From contig CP012820.1 of the NCBI GenBank assembly GCA_001936135.1, positions 248,001-312,000 on the forward strand: a stretch of 64,000 bases of DNA, in the 5' to 3' direction. Within the stretch, counting starts at the first letter, position 1. Every line of letters begins with the position of its first letter. Origin of the DNA: Saccharomycopsis fibuligera x Saccharomycopsis cf. fibuligera. Its lineage: Eukaryota; Ascomycota; Saccharomycetes; Ascoideales; Saccharomycopsidaceae. This document shows, piece after piece, positions 10,361 through 20,018 of this stretch. The notes under the pieces are model-generated. The model saw only the letters and a program-made list of their open reading frames with translations. It was not told the origin of the DNA and did not search any database. The position numbers and the translations under genes were made by a program.

Positions 10361-12361
10361 ATGCCCAAACGACCGATAGTCATCGCCAACTGCAGCGGCG
10401 CCAACCTCGACCAGGGCTTCCAGATGGCAAGACAGATCCAAAACGGACCCGTCGACGCGGTCTACGGCGACTACTTGGCCGAAATGAATCTCAGCGACAA
10501 CGCAAGAGCGTACCGCGAGGGGAAGCACCCGGGGTGGGAGAAGACCGCCGAGGACGGCATATTGCAGTCGTTGCCCTTGGTCAACGGCACCGGCATCAAA
10601 ATCGTGGTCAACGGCGGTGCGTTGAACCCGGCCGGTCTTGCTCGGAAAGTGCGCGACGTTGTCGCGCAGCACAACTACAGTTTGAAGGTCGCGTACGTCA
10701 GCGGCGACGAGTTGATTGACAGGGCCGCGGACCTTATCGCCAAAGATATGGTGCACATGGACTCCGCAACAAACAAGGACATCCGCGTGGACACGCTCGT
10801 CACCAAGTTCTTGGGCCGCCGCGCGGGGGACCGGGGAGACCGGGGAGACCGAGGGGCCCGCACGGGCCCGCGCAGCGAAAACCCGCGCAGCGAAAACCCG
10901 CGCAGCGACGACGCCCAAAACCCGCGCGCCCACGTCAAGCCCGTGAGCTGCAACGCGTACTTGGGGGCCAGGGCAATCTTGAAAGGATTGGAGAAGAACG
11001 CAGACATCATCATATGCGGCCGCGTGAGCGACGCGTCGCCGGTGATTGCGTTGGCGAGCTGGTGGCACGGCTGGGCGCCGCTGGACTACGACCAGCTTGC
11101 CGGCGCGCTAGTCGCTGGCCATTTGACCGAGTGCTCCGGCTACACCACAGGCGCCAACTTCTGCGACTTCCACCGGTACAGGCCGCTAGCCAAGCTCCTC
11201 GACATCGGCTACCCGATCGCCGAGATTGCCAGCGACGGCAGTTTTGTAGTCACCAAGCACCCCGGCTTGAATGGGGTCGTGAACGCGGACACCTGCCGCT
11301 GCCAGTTCTTGTACGAGCTACAGGGCGACGAGTACTTGAACAGCGACGTCAAGGCGCTCTTGCAGGACGTTGAGATTTCGGAGGTCGGCAAAAACAGAGT
11401 CTTGGTCAGGGGCGTCAGGGGCGCGCCGCCGCCGCCGACGACAAAGTTGGCGCTCTTTTACGACAGCGGCTACCAGTGCGAGTTCACAATCTGCGCCACG
11501 GGCACCGCGGAGGAGGTGGACGCCAAGTTCGACTTGCAGGAGGCCCAGTTCAAGAGATACTTGACCACGGATAACAAGAACCTCTTGGACGACTTCGACG
11601 TGTTGGAGTTCCAGCGGTTTGCGCACCCGGACCCCAACGCAGACTCCCAGTTTGCCGGCACCAGTTTCTTGAGGATCGTGGCGCAGGCTGCAACACAGGA
11701 GACGTTGTACCATGTGGCCAAAGCGTTCAAGACGTACGGCATGCAGCATTTTTCTGGCTTGCACCATGTTATGGACGCCAGGCTCCTCGTCCCAAAGCCG
11801 ATCAACGCCTTCTATCCCAGCATCATCGACCAAAAGGAGCTCAACGAGACCGTCACCATCCTCGGCAACGACGGCGCCGCCGCCACGTTCCCGGCCGACA
11901 GAGTCCAAACGTTTGAGCCGTTGCAGCGCCGCGCCAGCTACGAAACGGCAGACCGGCTCACTCCGGCCCAGCTAGCGTCTGAGTTTGGTCCCCTTGTGTG
12001 CAAGCCGTTGAGCTCCTTCGTGTTGGCCCGCAGCGGCGACAAGGGCAGCAACGTCAACATCGGCCTCTTTGTGCACCGCGACGATGAGTACCGCTGGCTC
12101 AAGTCGTACTTGACCTGCGACAAGCTCAAGCAGCTAATGGGCAGCGACTGGCAGAGCTGGTTTTACGTCGAGAGAGTCGAAATGCCCAAGATCTACGCGG
12201 TGCATTTTGTCGTTTACGGCTTGCTTGGGCGCGGGGTCAGCAGCAGTACGAGGATCGATGCCTTGGGGAAAGGCTTTGCTGACTGGATTCGATCGAGGGT
12301 TGACCTGGTCCCGGAGGAGTTTGTCAAGCGGTACGAGGGGGTGACCTATACCATTGAGTGA
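10361..12361 (+). CDS. AtuA/DUF1446 family protein (acyclic terpene utilisation type)
   Basis: 666 residues from the ATG at 10361 (MPKRPIVIANCSGA). The frame is open 150 codons upstream, but that part is low-complexity promoter translation. The AtuA-type core includes VIANCSGANLD, VNGGALNP, ADIIICGRVSDASP, ALVAGHLTECSGYTTGANF and HPGLNGVV. A C-terminal AtuA-like small domain starts near residue 545 (LVCKPLSSFVLARSGDKGSNVNIGLF). In Pseudomonas, AtuA belongs to the citronellol/geraniol degradation operon; the biochemical role is not settled, so the function here is inferred. An Arg/Gly/Ser-rich insert with GDR and RSENP tandem repeats interrupts the core at about residues 155-195. Only two CTG codons (11081 and 12305) occur despite the high G+C, as expected under CTG reassignment. 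Divergent partner: a class III CoA-transferase. Confidence 0.88.
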   Translation: MPKRPIVIANCSGANLDQGFQMARQIQNGPVDAVYGDYLAEMNLSDNARAYREGKHPGWEKTAEDGILQSLPLVNGTGIKIVVNGGALNPAGLARKVRDVVAQHNYSLKVAYVSGDELIDRAADLIAKDMVHMDSATNKDIRVDTLVTKFLGRRAGDRGDRGDRGARTGPRSENPRSENPRSDDAQNPRAHVKPVSCNAYLGARAILKGLEKNADIIICGRVSDASPVIALASWWHGWAPLDYDQLAGALVAGHLTECSGYTTGANFCDFHRYRPLAKLLDIGYPIAEIASDGSFVVTKHPGLNGVVNADTCRCQFLYELQGDEYLNSDVKALLQDVEISEVGKNRVLVRGVRGAPPPPTTKLALFYDSGYQCEFTICATGTAEEVDAKFDLQEAQFKRYLTTDNKNLLDDFDVLEFQRFAHPDPNADSQFAGTSFLRIVAQAATQETLYHVAKAFKTYGMQHFSGLHHVMDARLLVPKPINAFYPSIIDQKELNETVTILGNDGAAATFPADRVQTFEPLQRRASYETADRLTPAQLASEFGPLVCKPLSSFVLARSGDKGSNVNIGLFVHRDDEYRWLKSYLTCDKLKQLMGSDWQSWFYVERVEMPKIYAVHFVVYGLLGRGVSSSTRIDALGKGFADWIRSRVDLVPEEFVKRYEGVTYTIE

Positions 12362-12671
12362 GCCTCGAACGGGAAGTGTTTCGTTCTTCGTGTTGCCTCT
12401 TTTTTCTTTTCTTTTCTTTCCTTTCCTTTCTTTTTAGTAATCTACAACTTGACAGGCACGCACTTTTGTTGAGCTTATCCCAGTAGTATACGTGAATGAA
12501 CGAGTTGATTGGCGAACTGAGCAGACAGATGCAAACCGCCCAGTGCAAACAAATAGCAACCACTGCTCGCCAGGCAGGACGCACTGCTAAACCCAACAGC
12601 TTGGGAGATGGCGGACAGGTACGGCCGGCCTGATCTAGAACGGCTGGCTGGGGGCTCTGCGAATTACAAAC

Positions 12672-12707
12672 AAACTACGTGCTGCACTTGAACTACGTGC
12701 TGCACTT
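12672..12707. repeat. Two-copy tandem repeat, 18-bp unit
   Basis: The unit ACTACGTGCTGCACTT occurs twice in direct tandem with a two-base joint in between. It lies in non-coding DNA; no function is evident. Confidence 0.8.
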
Positions 12708-14121
12708 AGCACTAGAGTTAATAGCTGCCTCAAGCTGGATCTAGGCCGTCCGCCTAAGCCTAGAATTCTGTTGTGTTCCTGCTTCTCGTTTCTGTATCTT
12801 GGCCCAACGGCAAAAAGTAATAAAGGAAAAAGACAGGCCGAAACAGCTTCCATATTACATGCATAGCGTTATGCAGTAAGACAGTAGTACAAAGTAGTGC
12901 CAACATGCGCAGGCAGACGGCTTCCTCTGCGTTTTCGCCAAAACTACTGTGCCTTCTTTTAAGCTTTGAGCCAAGGTTATAAGCAGAATTTATTTTACCG
13001 CTTCTGGTAACATAGCAGCCTGAAACGCTGGCCAGAAACTTTAAAGGCCCTCTCTGCTTGCTCAGAATTGCTAATGATATTTCCCGTTTCCGACATTAGC
13101 TTTCTGTATCTGCGCAGTGGTGCATATAACGGTAAACTTTACCTGGGCAAGGACCTTCGAGAGACCATCTGGCTCCATTAATTACTTTTAAGCGACACTG
13201 CCCTTGCAGATACCCAAGCAGTACCAAAAAATAATAAAAAAAAAATTAAATAAATAAATATCCAAAACGGAAAGCACGCGTCAACATTATCGCATTAGGC
13301 GAAGCTACTATTCGCTACTATTGGAATTAGATTCACGCGCAACAGCGTTGCTTTTGATTATGACTATTATAGGGTGTTTTTTTGATTACGTTGCCTATTG
13401 AGTTTTCATGCTTCGACGTGCCTTTTTTTTTTTTATTTTTTTTTGCTTCTGGATTTTTGCAGTTAAGGGTAAGGTTGGGATAATATTGCGATCTTGACCA
13501 TAATGCAGTCCAGCTTAAATTCTTACATTCTCGCATACTCGCTTAAGCATCCCTGGGGTGCCCCCCTTTCTTATATTACATTGTCGCCTATTGTACTCCA
13601 ACCGCACTGTCTGTGCCCCTGGCCACATTGACACGTTGGCAAAGAATGCATTCCTGTTGTCAAACTGTGTACTGTACTTGGCTTCCTTGCTGTTGTAGCA
13701 TTCTTGGTTGGAGCGTGTTTCTTCGAAAGGAGAAATCTACGGCAAAACTTGAGCCGGAAACTCGCTATTCAGCAGATCTGGAAAAGTGCAAACCTTGAGC
13801 TTATACTTTTTCCGGGAAGTAAAATTTCTTTTTATCAGAAATGATTTCGCTCCCAAACTGAATCAAATTTTTTAACAAAATTGTCGAACGTGCTTTAACG
13901 GTTATTTTAAAGTTAGAGTTCCAAAGCCTGCTTGCCTGTCTGTCTGCCCTACTCAAAATGCAACGAGGTTAGGTACAGATTTTCTGTTCCTAACAATCAG
14001 AAAAAAGAAACCACGTCGTGCAGTACTTACTTTTTTGAGTTTCTGATAGCCGGCTCTTTTATAGATTCAGTGAGTCGTGCAGAGTGTGCCTGACGAGTCT
14101 AGACGCTTTCTTGATCTACTG

Positions 14122-14123
<2 letters not shown>

Positions 14124-14161
<38 letters not shown>
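14124..14161. repeat. Poly(A) tract of 38
   Basis: Uninterrupted A38 in intergenic DNA, about 425 bp upstream of the secreted-protein ATG. The length in an assembly is uncertain. Such tracts exclude nucleosomes in yeasts. Confidence 0.9.
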
Positions 14162-14168
<7 letters not shown>

Positions 14169-14433
14169 CAACATATCTGACAGTAAGTTCGTAGAGATGT
14201 AATTGTTCTCTCCAAAAATTATGCGTTGAATCTTATTTTGAAACCTTTGGCTACACTGCCTATCCACCGGCCCTGGATATACGTTTATCACTGCATTGCG
14301 AAAAAGCAATTTTGCTTTGATGTATCTCAGTCCATAAACCCATCTAGAACGAATATTAGTCTAGATTCGTCTATTGGTGAAGGGACTCTGATAAAAAGAA
14401 AAGAAAGGTGGGTTTTTGGAGCAGTGGTTTGGG

Positions 14434-14440
14434 TATAAAT
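14434..14440 (+). promoter_or_regulatory. TATA box
   Basis: TATAAAT within GGGTATAAATACC, about 150 bp upstream of the secreted double-psi-barrel gene. This is a usual distance for a yeast TATA element of a strongly or conditionally expressed gene. Confidence 0.55.
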
Positions 14441-14586
14441 ACCTAGCGATGCAATGATACTTCCTAGACAAAATGAAAGCTTTTTTTAATATTCTCTCAT
14501 TATTAACAACAACAAACACATTCACTCCTTTAAGCAGCCTCTTAAACTACAAACTACTTTTCTTTCCTTTACAAAAATCTTCAAAA

Positions 14587-15024
14587 ATGGTCAGCGTTAC
14601 TTCATTCACTTCTGCTCTTTTGCTCGCAGCTCCATTCATTAATGCTGCATACATCAGCAATGCTACTGTTGCCAACAACAACACCGTCAACATCCAGTTA
14701 GAAAAAAAGTCTAACACAGAAAAAGGTAGAGGCACTTTCTACACTCCAGGTGACGATGCTTGTGAAACCCACTCCACTGAAAGCGACCACATTGTTGCCA
14801 TTTCCCAAACTTTGTACGACGAAGGTGGTCTTAACGACGAAGCCGTCAGCGGTCACTGTGGTAAACACATCAATGCTAGCTACAAGGGAAAGTCCGTCAA
14901 TGTCAAAGTTGTTGACGCTTGTGCTTCTTGTTCCAAATACGACTTGGACTTCTCTCCTGCTGCTTTCAAAGAGTTGGCTGACTTGGATGTTGGTGAACTC
15001 CAAATCACCTGGGAGTGGGCTTAG
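14587..15024 (+). CDS. Small secreted double-psi beta-barrel (RlpA/expansin-like) protein
   Basis: 145 residues from the ATG at 14587. An upstream in-frame ATG (14473) would add 38 residues, but only the internal one begins with a clean signal peptide (MVSVTSFTSALLLAAPFINA). The mature part has possible N-glycosylation sites (SNAT, NNNT). The core GRGTFYTPGDDAC, then CGKHINASYKGKSVNVKVVDACASC, then DLDFSPAAFKELADLDVG-ITWEW is the fungal barwin/RlpA-like fold with paired cysteines. Family members are small cell-wall or secreted proteins; no enzymatic activity can be claimed. It stands alone between two long intergenic regions and has its own TATA box. Confidence 0.88.
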   Translation: MVSVTSFTSALLLAAPFINAAYISNATVANNNTVNIQLEKKSNTEKGRGTFYTPGDDACETHSTESDHIVAISQTLYDEGGLNDEAVSGHCGKHINASYKGKSVNVKVVDACASCSKYDLDFSPAAFKELADLDVGELQITWEWA

Positions 15025-16088
15025 ACGACATTCTTGTGATATTGATGTTTTAAATGTTTTTTAATTTTTCTTTCAGTTCTTAGGGTGTTTTTCTCTTTTC
15101 TTTCTTCATTTACGTATATCTTTATTTTGGGTTTTCTTTATATATAGTCTATAAAAACAATTCAAAAGCCGGTTTTCAATTGTTAAAAGTGTTTCAAAAA
15201 GTAAGATGTGGCAAGTCATAGCTATTGAAGCTTTGACTTGTACCTGTCGTAGCCTCGGGAGACTGTGTCACGACCCGTATATATACTGTAAGAATCAAGG
15301 CAAGATAATAGCCACACCTGTGGTGAGCTTAAAGTACTGTCTGCGGACATAATAGCTGTCAATACGTATTGATGGTAATAATATCTATATAATTTTATTC
15401 CGTAGCAGCAGTGTGTCTCAGTGAGTTTGGAGACAGCAAGCACCCAGTGCCGTGGCCTGTAGTTTTCGTAGCAATCGCTGCTTCACGGCGCTAGTTTAGA
15501 CTGTTTGGCGCTAAGCGCTAAGTGTTTCTGCTGTTGTTTTCCAGCTGCTGAGGATGGACACTAGAGAGCTGGACATAAATATTCGTCCACTCAGCAAAAT
15601 ATCCTGATTCTGCCTTTTTTTTCAAGTTGTTATTGTACCTCAGGTGTATTGTTATCCTCAAAGCTGCTGCTCATTTGGACAGGACTGCCGATCGCTTCTG
15701 CAAATCTGAATTTTGGCTCTGTTCCCTGTCCTCCCCTTTACCTTTACTTAGTATACATACATATTAAATCTCCAGGTACCTGAGACGTTCCACCACCTGC
15801 GAGTGGAAGCAAAGGTTTACTACATCTAGGGAAGAAGCAGGAGAATAAGAAGAAGACGAGAAAAACAAAAACACTTGAATCACTATAGACTATCAAGAGT
15901 TTTATGCTCCTTTCATGTTGACAAAGATATTGGTGATTTGAGATTGACAATAAGATTTCCAAGGGTTCTTCGCCTATAATAAAGTTTCAACCAATAAGCA
16001 TCCGATTGTCCCATCATTCACACGCTGTATGAGGAAGTGAAACAAAAACATTCCTGCTCCTACCACGCTACAACATTGCAAACAAAAA
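15025..16088. other. Intergenic region upstream of the haspin-like gene
   Basis: About 1.06 kb: the 3' T-rich end of the secreted-protein gene (to about 15180) and the promoter of the kinase gene. No coding or RNA gene was seen. Confidence 0.65.
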
Positions 16089-19000
16089 ATGAATATCCAA
16101 AATCACAGCTCTCCCTTCAACAATGAGGATAACTTTGACTCTTCTTTCCAGCTTGAGACTAATCAGGAGTTCAATAAGATTATTGAGTCCGTTGCCGAGA
16201 AGGAAAACAATTTGCTCTTGTCAAAGCATCAGTCCATCAATTTGAATGACCTTTTAAAGAGCAATACTAAAACATTAAATTCAGATAATGTTAGCAACGG
16301 TACCAAAAAGGTTGACGGTATTCAGCAACGGCCCTTGTCGCCGACTTTTCAGCCTCACAGAAGCTCACTTCTCGTTCCTGGCTTAAGAGATTCGTACCCA
16401 TCATCAATGAGGCCTTCGCCCACAAAAGATCGATTCAGCAAGGTCTCTTTAGTTTCTGATCTATCCTATAACATTCCCGAGTCTTTGCTAGATGGCAAAT
16501 TAGCAGTTTCAAAATCTTCTAGCAATAGTGGTGGTACAAGACCTTCCTCAACTACCGCCAATTTGCTTCACAGTTCTGTAAACAAGAGATACTCTACTAT
16601 ATCCACTACTTCTTCCAAAATAATAAGCTTGAAAAAATCAAATGGTTCCTTCAAACACAATAATAGATTTTCAATAGTTTCGAGTAACTCTAACAATGCG
16701 AATGTCAAAAGAAAACCATCATATTTATCAGATAGCAAAAGAAATAGCCTTATCAACCAAAATCTCAGTAATGTCAGGTTGAAATATGAGCGCTCCTATT
16801 CTACTGACTCCTCATATATTGGCTACAGAAACCTTGTTAGATCTTACTCTTCCGCAGCAGAAAGTAGCGTACAATATTTTGATGCAGTCTCTGTCAACGG
16901 TGACGATGACGACGATGAAGAGGAGATTATAGATGATGACAGTGACGATATTAATATCAACAGATTTAGTCGCTTGAAAGTAGCCACTCCCGGGATTGTT
17001 GGTGTCAATATAGTTAATAAAAATAGCAATATAAATGATATAGAAGATCAGCTAAATCTCGATAATGAAGCCATTATTAGCGACAATGATGAACGAAACG
17101 ATCTGCTTGGCCAAGCTACTGTTTTGTCTAATTCAACTTCAAAAAGGAACTTCGGTAGTAAACAAGAAGCAGCTAACCATGACAAGAAAAGTATACACTC
17201 ACAAAACAGCAAGCTTTCTGTTGTTGATGCGGAAAAATCACCGGATAGCGTGTCTCCGTTACCATCACCATCCAAAGATTTGCTTAATTTGTCATTTGAC
17301 TCCTTAGTTGACAAAAGCAGTACCCAACAACCTGTAGGAAAACATCAGACGCCTAAAGAAACGTCAACTAGTGTTTTTTCATCTTCGAGATTCAAATCTT
17401 TCAACAAATCATTTACTGCTTTTGAAACAGAAGTCAAATCATCTTTTGATACTAAGGACAAACTGGGAATTATCCATGCTGACCTGGAAAGTAAACAGCA
17501 ACATCATTCCAGAAATTTTTCAGGTACATTTCTCTACGAAGATAATTCTGCAAAACGTAAAAAATCTTTCAATTTCTTAAGAACTTCTTTAAAGAAGACA
17601 CCGTCAATTAAAAGAAACAATAGTTTAAAAAATTCGGTACTTTCTCAAGATAGTTATCCTCAGGATCTCTGTTTGAAAAATACCTCAACCCCGACGCCTA
17701 GTACGACAAGTATTCAAAAATTTAATCTGCACTACACAGGTAGCAATCATTCTTTATATTCTGGAGATATCTCTTCAACATTGATGCCGCATGACAATTC
17801 TACTAAATTAAAAAAGCAATCATCAAATAAATCTTTCTTCAAGTTAACAACTTCATCGTCATCAAATCGGAAAAACAAAAATCATAAAAAAGCATTATCT
17901 CTTAGTTTGAAGAAAAGCTCAGAACCTTCTCAAAAATATGGAGAGGGTGACAACGGTTCTATTCCAAATGAGCCACTAAGTGATTATAGTTCATTCAAGT
18001 TCAAATTCCATAAACGAAGTATGAGTTTTGGATTCAATAAGAATTCATGCAGAGAAAAAGGGATGACAACAGCTGGTACAAAACAACATGGAAGCAATAA
18101 CTCATTAGCATCATCTTCTCATTATCACGTCAACGCGGCAAGTATGAGCACCGCTAATTCAAGTGTATTGTCATTAGGTTTAAAGCAAAAGCAATCTCAT
18201 TCTCATTCTGACTCTAATGATGTGTTGCTGGCTACCGCTGCCGGTGGTGGCCATTTATGTGGTAGTGAATACAGTGTTTTATCGCTAAATGGCGATGTGT
18301 TTGCTAATAATAGTGATTTGTTATTCAACTCAATTCCAGCGAGAAAAATTGCTGAAGAGAATGCAATCTCATATATGGAGTTGCATAGTTTAATGAATTT
18401 ATGCAATTCGAGTAATAATTTGATTGTTGATTTTGGCGATTTTATCAAGTTGAGGATGGCTGAAATTAAAAATAAATTGCAGATTAAAAAAATCGGAGAG
18501 CTGAAATTTAACGACACCTATGTGGAACAGTCTTTGAAATCTCAAAAAATAAGCCATGTTTTGAAAATTATTCCATTTGGTAATAACAATGAGGCAAAAT
18601 CCCTTGATAGCCATCAAATAATGTGCTCTATAAGTGATGTTGCACATGAATTAAAATTTTTTAACAAGTTGCAAAATTGTCAGGGTTTCATTGACTTAAA
18701 ATCATCAATTGTTGTCAAGGGTGAATACTCAAAAGACTTGCTTAGAGAATGGGATTTCTTTAGCATAGCTAGCCAAAACTCACTGCTGGATAAAAGGAAA
18801 AAAAGACCAGACAATTACGGCAAGCATCAACTTTATTTGATTTTGGTATTCAATTATGAGGGACAAAGTTTGAAAGACTTCAAACTAAAATCATGGCAGC
18901 AAGCGAATAAGCTTTTCTGGAATTTGGCTAAAACGTTGAAAAATTCTGAGTTTTTATACCAATTTGAACATAGAAACTTGAATTGGGGAAACATTTTGAT

Positions 19001-20018
19001 AAGTAATGCTACAGAAAAAACACAAGGCTCTCCCCAGCTTCATGATAGCGTTTATGGTTCTTTAAGTACGCTGCCACTAGGTGCAACGGAACATGAAAAA
19101 GGAAACCTTAACAGCAATACTACTGGCGGTAGCTCGCCTACTAGTTTGCCGAATCTGGATTTGCGTATAACAATCACTGATTTTTCATGTTCTCGAATTT
19201 GGGACTCCAATAACAAAATCGCAATATCAAAGGCATTATATCCGATGATTAATGATGAAAAAACTGGCGATGAAAATAATAGCACCAGTAACAAAATTTC
19301 AATGTATCGGGCTATGGGGGAAGTAATCTCCAGCCAACATAGTTTGGATAGTGATAGTAATATCATTGACTGGTCATGCCACTGCCCCCAAACCACTATT
19401 CTTTGGTTATTCTATATTGTTGACAAGTTGATCAACAATAAGAACTTGAAAGCACCACAAAAACTACAAAAACTATTACATTCAAGCTCAGCATCTACCC
19501 ATGCACATCATCATAATCATCATCAGCATCAGAAAAACCATAGCCGAGCAGATAGCAAAGGTAGTTATAAAAATAGTCCCGGGAAGAAAAACTCGAAATC
19601 TGTTACCTTTAAAAGCTCGCATCAGCAGCAGCAGCAAAAGTCTATTTTGAGAAAACCAGTTAGACCGCTGCTTGACCAAGAACGATCTGACTTGGATTTG
19701 GCCGAAAATGATGATCAAGCATTTTTAATGAATGAATGTGCTAGTTACCAGTCATTGCAATATATCCACAGGTCTCTTAACCCGGAATTCAGCTTAAAAT
19801 ATGAATTTACTCTCGACAGCGAAAAAAATAACAAGAGCTTGCATTCAGTTTCTGACGGTAGTAATCACAGACCATTTTTTAAATCCATGTTGGAAAATTT
19901 TGGTGATTCTTTTAAGCTGTATAAAGACGAGCACTTCAGGGAGATTGTTCACTTTGAAGATTTTGACAATCTCGACCAAGTTTTAAAGTGGGGAGAGTTA
20001 AATGAGTTAATTATTTAA
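16089..20018 (+). CDS. Haspin-like protein kinase (Alk1/Alk2 family)
   Basis: 1309 residues. The first about 750 are Ser/Asn/Lys-rich and disordered, with an acidic run at about 270-290. A haspin kinase domain covers about 750-1300: YLILVFNYEGQSLKDF, then FEHRNLNWGNILI (about 958-971), ITDFSCSRIW (Asp1031 in the DFG-like position), MYRAMGEVI and TTILWLFYIVDKL, the haspin order. Haspins phosphorylate histone H3 Thr3 in mitosis. A KEN box (residues 38-40) and a D-box-like RSSL (91-94) near the N-terminus fit the APC/C-controlled turnover known for yeast Alk1/Alk2. Odd point: the catalytic loop reads HRN where human haspin has HRD (Asn963). Two His/Ser-rich inserts interrupt the C-lobe. One-to-one assignment to ALK1 or ALK2 is not possible. 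Confidence 0.9.
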   Translation: MNIQNHSSPFNNEDNFDSSFQLETNQEFNKIIESVAEKENNLLLSKHQSINLNDLLKSNTKTLNSDNVSNGTKKVDGIQQRPLSPTFQPHRSSLLVPGLRDSYPSSMRPSPTKDRFSKVSLVSDLSYNIPESLLDGKLAVSKSSSNSGGTRPSSTTANLLHSSVNKRYSTISTTSSKIISLKKSNGSFKHNNRFSIVSSNSNNANVKRKPSYLSDSKRNSLINQNLSNVRLKYERSYSTDSSYIGYRNLVRSYSSAAESSVQYFDAVSVNGDDDDDEEEIIDDDSDDININRFSRLKVATPGIVGVNIVNKNSNINDIEDQLNLDNEAIISDNDERNDLLGQATVLSNSTSKRNFGSKQEAANHDKKSIHSQNSKLSVVDAEKSPDSVSPLPSPSKDLLNLSFDSLVDKSSTQQPVGKHQTPKETSTSVFSSSRFKSFNKSFTAFETEVKSSFDTKDKLGIIHADLESKQQHHSRNFSGTFLYEDNSAKRKKSFNFLRTSLKKTPSIKRNNSLKNSVLSQDSYPQDLCLKNTSTPTPSTTSIQKFNLHYTGSNHSLYSGDISSTLMPHDNSTKLKKQSSNKSFFKLTTSSSSNRKNKNHKKALSLSLKKSSEPSQKYGEGDNGSIPNEPLSDYSSFKFKFHKRSMSFGFNKNSCREKGMTTAGTKQHGSNNSLASSSHYHVNAASMSTANSSVLSLGLKQKQSHSHSDSNDVLLATAAGGGHLCGSEYSVLSLNGDVFANNSDLLFNSIPARKIAEENAISYMELHSLMNLCNSSNNLIVDFGDFIKLRMAEIKNKLQIKKIGELKFNDTYVEQSLKSQKISHVLKIIPFGNNNEAKSLDSHQIMCSISDVAHELKFFNKLQNCQGFIDLKSSIVVKGEYSKDLLREWDFFSIASQNSLLDKRKKRPDNYGKHQLYLILVFNYEGQSLKDFKLKSWQQANKLFWNLAKTLKNSEFLYQFEHRNLNWGNILISNATEKTQGSPQLHDSVYGSLSTLPLGATEHEKGNLNSNTTGGSSPTSLPNLDLRITITDFSCSRIWDSNNKIAISKALYPMINDEKTGDENNSTSNKISMYRAMGEVISSQHSLDSDSNIIDWSCHCPQTTILWLFYIVDKLINNKNLKAPQKLQKLLHSSSASTHAHHHNHHQHQKNHSRADSKGSYKNSPGKKNSKSVTFKSSHQQQQQKSILRKPVRPLLDQERSDLDLAENDDQAFLMNECASYQSLQYIHRSLNPEFSLKYEFTLDSEKNNKSLHSVSDGSNHRPFFKSMLENFGDSFKLYKDEHFREIVHFEDFDNLDQVLKWGELNELII

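Larger units (their letters stand above)
12362..14586. other. Long intergenic region, no gene recognised
   Basis: About 2.2 kb without an ATG-initiated frame that resembles a protein. It holds the 3' pyrimidine tract of the AtuA-like gene (12395-12435), a directly repeated 18-mer (see repeat entry), T and A runs near 13240 and 13425-13445, and an A38 tract (14124-14161). G+C falls from the rich block to the AT-rich background across it. The last about 150 bp is the promoter of the secreted-protein gene. Confidence 0.65.
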
